NCBI GenBank assembly: GCA_030686995.1
Contig: CM060706.1
Coordinates: 143,488,505 to 143,552,504 of the forward strand
DNA from: Artemisia argyi
Taxonomy: Eukaryota; Streptophyta; Magnoliopsida; Asterales; Asteraceae
Reading direction: 5' to 3'
Length of the DNA: 64,000 bases
In this document: piece after piece, positions 57,473 through 64,000 of the stretch
Layout: the number at the start of each line of letters is the position of its first letter
Numbering within the stretch: the first letter of the stretch is position 1
The notes under the pieces: model-generated
Databases searched by the model: none
What the model was told of the DNA's origin: nothing
What the model saw: only the letters and a program-made list of their open reading frames with translations
Program-made: the position numbers and the translations under genes

Positions 57473-59838
57473 GTAGATGTAAATGTAGATTTTGATTATT
57501 CTCCTCACAGGACCAATGATGCTTCCAATGCCACAGATATCCCTGTTGGTGGAACTGAAGGTCCTGTTACTCTCACTTCTGTATCTGCTTTGTTGAACAG
57601 GTATGTAACTAAGGTGGACAAGTTGGAGAATGATCAGAATTTCACCAAAAAGAATCTTAGCAATGCTGTTCTGACTCTCATTGGAAGAGTTAAGAAGTTG
57701 GAGGCTAAGCTTAAGCAAAGGAAGAGACAAGGTGTGGTGTATGAATCAGATGAGGAATCTACTAAAGCATCTGACAACATTGACTTGGAAGGCCTTGAAC
57801 TTCTTGCTGCTACCACATTGGAGAGTGTTCAGAAGAACGCTGCTGCTGCTAGGCCTGCACCATCTGTTCATTCTACTGATGTTAGGCCTGCTCCAACTGT
57901 TGATGTTTCTCATACTGCTGATGCAAGTGTTCCAAAGGATTCCAGAGTCATTTATGTCAGGAGAAAGCATTCTGCTGATAAGACTTCTGCTGATGCTTCT
58001 AGAAAGAAGACTTCTGTTGATGTTCTCAGAAAGGAATCTTTTCCTACTGCTATGCCAGAAGTGGGCACTCATTCTACATCAGCAGATATCCAAGCTGAAT
58101 GTCCTAATGCTTCTCCTGATAAGACTTTTGTTCCTCCTGAGACTACTACAATTAAGCAAGACAAAGGAAAGTCCATATTGGTTGATCAAGACATTCCTTC
58201 AAGAGTAAAGTCCAAGGTGGAACTTGCTAATGAAAAACTTAGTGAGATTGCTACTGCACATTTGCAAGCTGAAGAGGATGTTGCAGCCACTAAAGCTCAA
58301 TTGGATTTGAAAGCCTCAGAAGCACTTGCTAAGAAAATTCAAGATGATTTGGATAAGATGGGCACTCAATTTACTAGCACCTTGCCTGCTGAAAGACAAA
58401 AGGAACTAGATGAAATAGCTAAGAATCTTTCTGTTGCACAATGGGAAAATTTGGCTAAACAGGCTGCATCTAAGCCTAATTTGGGTGAATCTGTGCTTGG
58501 AGTTGATAATCCTGCTTTTGTTCAGATGATGGTTGAAAGAGGAAGGTTGCAGAGACAACAGGAGGAAGTGAGAAAAGCTAAGCATCTAAGGGAAAGACCT
58601 TGGACAAAGGCTGAAATCAAGAAATACATGAGGAATTTTGTGAAGAATCAGGGATGTTCTATGTTTGGGTCAGGATGGAATCAAAAGAGGGTTTGGGGAT
58701 TTTCAGATAAACAACTCACCTTCTACTATGACAAGATCATTTCAAATCTTAATTCCTCTGGTATACATGTCCAAGATGTTCTGGAGTTTAGAGGTAGACT
58801 TTTGGATGGGCCTGAAGCTAAGAGAGCTAAGCTTCATGATACTGCTGATCAACCTGCTGAGTCTATTGGGTCCTTTCATGGTGGTCAGGAGAAAGTGCAT
58901 TCTCCTTCAGTCTTGCCTCAGATGGATGATACTCCTGATGCTCAGATGGATGATACTCCTGCTGCTTCTCATCATGATACTGCTGAATCTCATCCTGATA
59001 CTACTGAAGCTCCACATAATGTTTCACATGATGCTTCAGCAGATACTCCCATCGAAGTACCTGATGATGATGATTCTGCAGATGTTCCTGCTGATACTTC
59101 CAAACAAGTGCCTAAAGAAGAACCTGTTGATGATCCTTCTATTCTTGTTCCTACTGGCACTAGGAGGAAGACTAAAGCTATAAAGAGGAAAGCTCCAAAA
59201 GATATTCCTTTAGAGGACAGTACTACTTTCCTTGATTATGCTTCTGATGATGGTCAAGACCCTGTTGTTTGGGAGAAAATTGTGAAGTGGGAACTTGTTG
59301 CTTCTGAGCTTGGTCAAGGACAAGTGAATGTCATAACTAGACAAGATGGATCTACTAAGAAATTCTTGTTTCTGAGCCAAATCTTACATATGGTGGACAA
59401 GCAAGACCTTCTCTCCCTTTATGACTGGGTTACCAAGTATTATCAAACTCATTCCCTTGATGAAATTGGAATGTATTTGATGGAAATTTGCAGATTTTGT
59501 ATGATTCTTATAAAGGTGATTCTGGTGAGAAGTTTCAAGTATGGAAAGGTCAGAAGACATGGGTGGTTGATTATTGGAAGTTCTTTCCTCTTCCTAATGT
59601 TCATATGATTGTAACAACCACTGGTAAGACCTTATACTGCTGGGCTGATGTCCTTTACCCAATCAAAAAGGAAGTAATGAATCTCATGCTGGAGGCAAAG
59701 CTTTCCATTCCTTTGGATATGACTGAGAATGATCTTTATCTTGCTGAACAATTGATAAGGTTCATCAGAAGAAGTATCTTGACTAAGCAGGAACTGGCAA
59801 CCAAGCATGGCATTCAAATGGACTCATATCTGCAATGA
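57473..59838 (+). pseudogene. Element E C-terminal extension ORF
   Basis: The frame is open from the edge of F (57473). Order: coiled coil around VTKVDKLENDQNFTKKN, acidic DESDEES stretch, Ser/Ala/Asp-rich repeats (ADTSADAS type), a Glu/Lys helix-rich region (KVELANEKLSEIATAHLQAE onward), a conserved block RERPWTKAEIKKYMRNFVKN, a low-complexity Asp/Thr/His repeat region (58910-59100), and a final folded-looking domain from VKWELVASELG to the stop at 59838. A one-base deletion in an A run near 59481 shifts the last domain to the frame starting before 59488. Asteraceae Copia polyproteins end in segments of this type as I remember them; no function is known. Pol that should precede it is missing. 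Confidence 0.7.
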
Positions 59839-60718
59839 GCTGGTCTTGGTATGGTATTTTGTTGTATATTTTTCTTTTCTTTTAGTTAAAAAAAAATAAA
59901 AAAAAATAAAAAAAAAAAAACCTAACATATTTGTATAGTTTTGTGTATGTTGTATGCAGGTTTGGTATTGATTCTTATCACACTTTTTCTGGTCATCAAC
60001 TTACCTGATGTTGACTATTCCATCAAAAAGTTGGCTAGTCCAAAGGGTACAGCTTTGGTAAAGACTCATCAAATCTGTTGATAGCTGTAATGGTTTGCTT
60101 AAAACCATAGGGTTTTCAACTCACCCATGCTTTATTGCTGAGTAGTTGAAATGGTTGTCAATTGACCATGGATTTTTCCTTTTTGGATTCCAAATAATTG
60201 GCTAGCCCACATGTATATGGCTTGTGGTAAAGGTAGTGGAAAACCATATTTGGTATTTAATTGACCAAGATGATTTTTCATCAATAATTGACTAGTCCTA
60301 AGCAAACGGCTACAGGTAAAGACTTCTCAAATCCGTTTATAGCTGATGATTTGCTAAAAATCATATTCTTTGGGTCATCAGTGTACCATAGTTTCTTAAC
60401 TGAGAACACTTGGCTACTCCAGTAGTGATGGCTATTGGTAAAGAGACATCAAATCCATTATTTTCTATGATTCACCTCTCACAGGAGTTAACACACCTGG
60501 ATGTGATGAGAATAGTATGCAACTTATATGGTTTAATGTACATTTGGTCATGTGTTGCTGCAAAGAATGGAGGTTTCAAATCCTTATTGATCATAGAGAT
60601 TCTACTTATGAAGATTCTTTGCTGCTGATGTTCATCCTCAATCCTCTAGTTTGTGCTATTGGCGATCTATCAAGAAATCTTGAACTTAACTGTGTCAAAT
60701 TCAAGATTAGGGGAGGAT
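59839..60718 (+). other. Element E 3' untranslated region with shared repeat block
   Basis: After the stop comes an A-rich tract (59888-59920), then the block shared with F (60010-60480), then AT-rich sequence and the polypurine tract TTAGGGGAGGAT at 60707-60718 next to the LTR. Short ORFs at 60410-60850 are chance. Confidence 0.8.
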
Positions 60719-61162
60719 TGTATGGAATTATTGAAGATACTGCTGACAAATACTGCTGACAGGTTCCTGCGGAAGCTTAGTGACTTTCTGCTGATGAATG
60801 GTTCCTGCGGACGTATAGAGATCCTACGGATAGAGTTAAACCGTGGATAGAACTTATGTAATTTAGGACAAGATATGTAGAATATCTTTTATTAGTTTAT
60901 GATTATTTGTTTCTTGTAAGAAAGGTTAGGGTTTCCATTAGTATATAAGGAACCCTAGGTCATTGTAATATGTACGAGTTTTTCATAACATTATTAGTGA
61001 AAGTTTATTGATCCATATAGGATCAAGTTTAGTATACGTTTGTTTTTATATTCCGCAATAATTACAAGCTTACAGAGATTATCTTACTTAGTCTTACTGG
61101 TGATTACATTAGTAGGCTAACGATCTATTGGCTCATGATCTATCAAGATATAGATCCCTACA
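60719..61162 (+). repeat. Element E 3' LTR
   Basis: 444 bp, the same length as 29771-30214, with ten substitutions. TATATAA at 60942-60948. Confidence 0.92.
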
Positions 61163-61167
61163 CCCCA
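61163..61167. other. Target-site duplication of element E, right copy
   Basis: CCCCA, identical to 29766-29770. Confidence 0.9.
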
Positions 61168-62578
61168 GGTAATGTATCATACTCATCTTTCCCCTCTTTC
61201 TCCTTCTTTGAAACCTGTTTGGAGGATTGGTTACGCCCGTCACCCTTTATCCAATTTGTTATGGTATTCTTGTTTATATCATGTTTTAGGTAGTAACCTA
61301 TTGATTGGGATTTTGGCGGTTCCTCAATGGTTTGAACACTAGGGGTTTCCTCTTCCTCATTATCCTTGTGGACAATTGTGATAGAATTAACAAATCGGGT
61401 AGTTGGGGTAGCGCTTTCTTTTCTTAATAACATCATTTCTGGGGTTTTTTGGTTTGCGTATTCCTTCACTAGGCTCATCATCTCCTTCATTTTCTCTTGC
61501 ATCTCCTCCTTTTGTTTATAAACAGCTTCCTCGAATTTAGCAAGTCGCTCAGAAGGGGTTGCCATGTACTCTCTCATTCGAGCTTCGAATTCCGGGCTGA
61601 GGTTTTGAGGAGGTGAATAAGGTGGAGCATAATTTTGAAAGGTTTCGACATTCTCTTTAAAGGTGACTCAGACAACAGTGTTGGAATCAAATTTGAGACA
61701 GAATTGACTGTTGCCCGTCTGGGACTTAAAGGTCTCTTTTGTTTTTCCATGAGATAGTCAACCTTTTTCTCAAGTTTGCAAAGGAGTTCTTCAGAGATTT
61801 AATTAGTTTCCGCAGGTGTCGAGATTGCGTTGATAGCCGAGTTTATAACATGAGTAACTTCCCATAACTCTTGATTGTCGAAGGCAAGCTCATCAATAAT
61901 TTCCCAAGATTCCCCGGCGTTTTTATCACGCAACCTGCCTCCGGCGGCTCGATCAATGGTGAGTTTGGTGTGAAAGTCGACATGGTCATAGAAGATTTGA
62001 ACTAATAGCCAAAGATTTATGCCATGATGAGGGACTTTTTGGAGAAAGTCCTTGAAATGAGTCCATGCTTCATAGAAAGTTTCACCTAGTCGTTGTTGGA
62101 ACATCAAGATATCATTTCTAAGCATCGTAGTTCTCCCCGATGGGAAAAATTAAGCAAGGAAACGTGACGTGATATCATCCCAAGAGGTGATGGATCCTGC
62201 GGGAAAATGTTCAAGCCATTGACTAGCTTAATCACGTAGAGAGAATTGGAATAGGCGTAATCGGGTCGACTATCTAGTTGCAACATCTAGGTCTATGGAA
62301 TCTACGATTTTAAGAAAATCCTTGAGATGTTGATTAGGATCTTCATAACGAAGTCCAAGGAATGCACATCCGCTTTGCACCAACCGGGTGGTGTCGGATC
62401 GCAAGGGGGACACATTGGCTCCTTGAGTGAGCTCAATGGTGTTTCGATAGCCTTGGTGGCTAGGACGGGAATACTCTCCTAAAGTTCGGAGCCTAGGAGG
62501 TTGGTTTGCTAGTGGTGGGTTTTGTGGGTGGTTTTGTTGTGGTGGGTTGATGGGATCAAAGATATTACCACCTTCCAT
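61168..62578 (-). pseudogene. Element D gag (Athila-like)
   Basis: ATG 62578 opens a gag with a Pro/Asn/Gln-rich start, then the capsid region (GCAFLGLRYEDPNQHLKDFL, RNDILMFQQRLGETFYEAW, then TIDRAAGGRLRDKNAGE), the pattern of F gag. In-frame stops occur near 62270, 62228, 62147 and 61799, and a frameshift between 61799 and 61577 leads to a Lys/Glu-rich coiled coil (KFEEAVYKQKEEMQEKMKEM) and an acidic linker toward the protease at 29770. The element therefore has no working gag. Confidence 0.82.
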
Positions 62579-62723
62579 GATGTCGTATGGTAAAGGTTAC
62601 GAACAAAGAAACGAAGAAATAAGATAGACTAAAGAAAACCTAAAAATAAAAATAAAACCTTACTAGAAAGGAATCAAGCAAGTAGACCTAATAAAAAGAA
62701 ATCCCAACCTAGACAATAACTAT
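62579..62723 (-). other. Element D leader
   Basis: Nearly identical to the G leader (43587-43725) until the start codons, where the two elements diverge abruptly. Confidence 0.8.
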
Positions 62724-62742
62724 TCCCCGGGCTGCGGCGCCA
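62724..62742 (-). other. Element D primer-binding site
   Basis: Minus strand TGGCGCCGCAGCCCGGGGA, identical to G. Confidence 0.8.
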
Positions 62743-62748
62743 AAAACT

Positions 62749-64000
62749 TGATGTGCGGGAATTGCACCCTCGCAACAGGTTTTACCTCTCAAGAGATCTT
62801 GAGAAGCTTACAACCACCACCAGGCAGTGTACCTGATCGTTCTAGTATAGTATAGTGACAAGTACCGGGGGATTGATCGTTCAACTCAGGAATAGTGTCG
62901 CTAGGATTAGAAAGCCTACTAAACTAGGTCTAGAGGTGAGGGATGATTCTTTTTGTATTTTTATATTTTATGGAAAGCAAGTAAAATCTCGGGTTTTGAA
63001 GGAGTGGGCGGAATTAGGTGCTAGCCAACTAACCTAATTAACTAAAGATGCAATCAAAATAAAATAAAAGAAATGAAAATTAAACTAATTATACTAACGT
63101 GGTGGAAACAATAATGAGGAAAGTTGTGTTCACTTCGATTTCATTACTCCCTAGATATCTTTTATAGGTTGATTAGCTTGTTACAATTGCATGGATGACG
63201 GGTTATATTCCTTAATACTAGTCGTAGGGCCGTGTACAATATTCCCTAACTCTATAAGATCCTACTTCACTCCTATGTCGAGCCGTTATAAGCTCCTAAC
63301 ATGGGATCATTAGAATTCTCTTACGCATTAAATACAACCAAAAATTATAGTACACCTCCGATCATGTTTCTTAAGACGTTCAAGCAAGTTACCACTGGAA
63401 GTTTGCCAGTTTTCTTAAGCCTAACATCGAATACAATCATCCGTAACAATTATAAACAAACAATCAACCCATAATCAACATCTAGGTTTCACTACATCTA
63501 AGCAAACACAATAAAAATCTAGCCTAGCATGTTAAAGAGAAGACAAGCGTAAGATATAATCACACAACACATAGACATATTGAATGATTTGAATAAGTAC
63601 TTATCTTCAATTGAACATGGAAGAATCAAGGGGTTGAAACCCTTGAAAAAGCTATAAAATTCGTGTAGGGTTTATGCTCTAATATCCCACACAAAGTTCC
63701 ACACTTTACAATGAAAAATTGGAAAAATATATATAGACTTTGCATCCTGACGGCGTCATGTGTTAACCTCTGACGCCGTCAACTCGCCGCCATGATGAAA
63801 TTCGTATTACCTAGATCCACTTCTGACGCCGTCATGTAGGAATGAGCTCTGGGCCGTCACTTGTATTTGGACCCTGACGGCCTAGGTGACGTCGTCAGGC
63901 CAATAAGCCTAAAAACTTTCTGGGTTGTCACGTTATAATTTCCACATCTACCTCTTTTATCATTCTTTACGTCGTCACTAGTAAACTCTTGACGTCGTCA
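62749..64000 (-). repeat. Element D 5' LTR (right copy), truncated by the window
   Basis: Starts TGATGTGCGG and follows 24975-26430 for 1252 bp. TGACG-type palindromes and a TATA-like sequence recur at about 63733-63990. Confidence 0.9.

Larger units (their letters stand above)
29771..61162 (+). mobile_element. Element E: Copia retrotransposon with gag and C-terminal extension ORF but no pol
   Basis: 444-bp LTRs (29771-30214, 60719-61162), initiator-Met primer-binding site, gag with CCHC knuckle and, after element F, a long ORF of the type found as C-terminal extension of Asteraceae Copia polyproteins. Protease, integrase, reverse transcriptase and RNase H are missing altogether; F plus a 0.7-kb fragment take their place. 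Ten substitutions separate the two LTRs (about 2.3 percent by eye). Confidence 0.88.
24975..64000 (-). mobile_element. Element D: Athila-like non-autonomous retrotransposon, right end outside window
   Basis: LTR ends TGATG/CATCA at 24975-26430 and from 62749 on bound an internal region read on the minus strand: primer-binding site, broken Athila-like gag, a protease-like ORF and a small GPF-module ORF, but no reverse transcriptase, RNase H or integrase core. Element E is inserted between gag and protease. LTR copies differ at about 7 of the first 130 bases, so D is older than E or G. Leader and 3' region closely match those of G, so both belong to one family. Confidence 0.85.

Noticed and set aside
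57681..58208. Leu-rich ORFs overlapping the E extension ORF (also 58665-59183 and 57746-58072 on the minus strand)
   Set aside because: Other-frame shadows of the long plus-strand frame 57473-59608; Leu-richness comes from CTT/CTG in the shifted frame.

Overview
The window is plant nuclear DNA made almost entirely of LTR retrotransposons nested inside one another. I see no ordinary host gene, rRNA or tRNA gene, and no bacterial feature. The organism is a flowering plant. The gag and extra C-terminal protein types resemble predicted proteins I remember from Asteraceae (daisy family, Tanacetum/Artemisia type), but that placement is from memory and not proven here. Layout, outermost first. Element A (+ strand, Ty3/gypsy, chromovirus-like) supplies the end of its 5' LTR, primer-binding site, an extra upstream ORF and a broken gag-protease at 1-944 and 22976-24974; the rest lies beyond the window. 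Element B (- strand, 945-22970, Ty3/gypsy Tekay-like chromovirus, LTRs about 3.6-3.7 kb) sits inside A's upstream ORF with target duplication ATCGT. Element C (- strand, 5959-14074, gag-only Copia of SIRE-like type, LTRs 1.6 kb) sits inside B's integrase. Element D (- strand, 24975 to past 64000, Athila-like and probably non-autonomous, LTR about 1.46 kb) sits in A's protease. Element E (+ strand, 29771-61162, Copia, LTR 444 bp, duplication CCCCA) sits in D between its gag and protease-like parts. Element F (- strand, 32185-57471, Athila, LTRs about 4.1-4.2 kb) occupies the place where E's pol should be. Element G (+ strand, 42155-48464, a shortened relative of D, duplication GTAAG) and H (a solo LTR, 49880-53191, duplication TGGTG) both sit inside F. 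Every coding region except the single ORF of G, the 5' part of F's gag and some partial ORFs is broken by insertions, stop codons or frameshifts, so this is a heterochromatin-like graveyard. In B all six breaks of the polyprotein are in-frame stops with no frameshift, mostly where Trp, Gln or Arg would be expected, which fits C-to-T decay of methylated DNA. The most interesting signals are not genes. D, F and G carry a repeated hairpin-plus-purine-tract cassette in their 3' regions, with changes on both sides of the stems that keep pairing. The U3 of D and G holds a cluster of TGACG-N-CGTCA palindromes upstream of a TATA box. E (Copia) and F (Athila) share a homologous repeat-rich 3' untranslated block although they belong to different superfamilies. 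G keeps the ends of D but has exchanged the coding part for an intact ORF that looks like a retropepsin without its catalytic aspartate.
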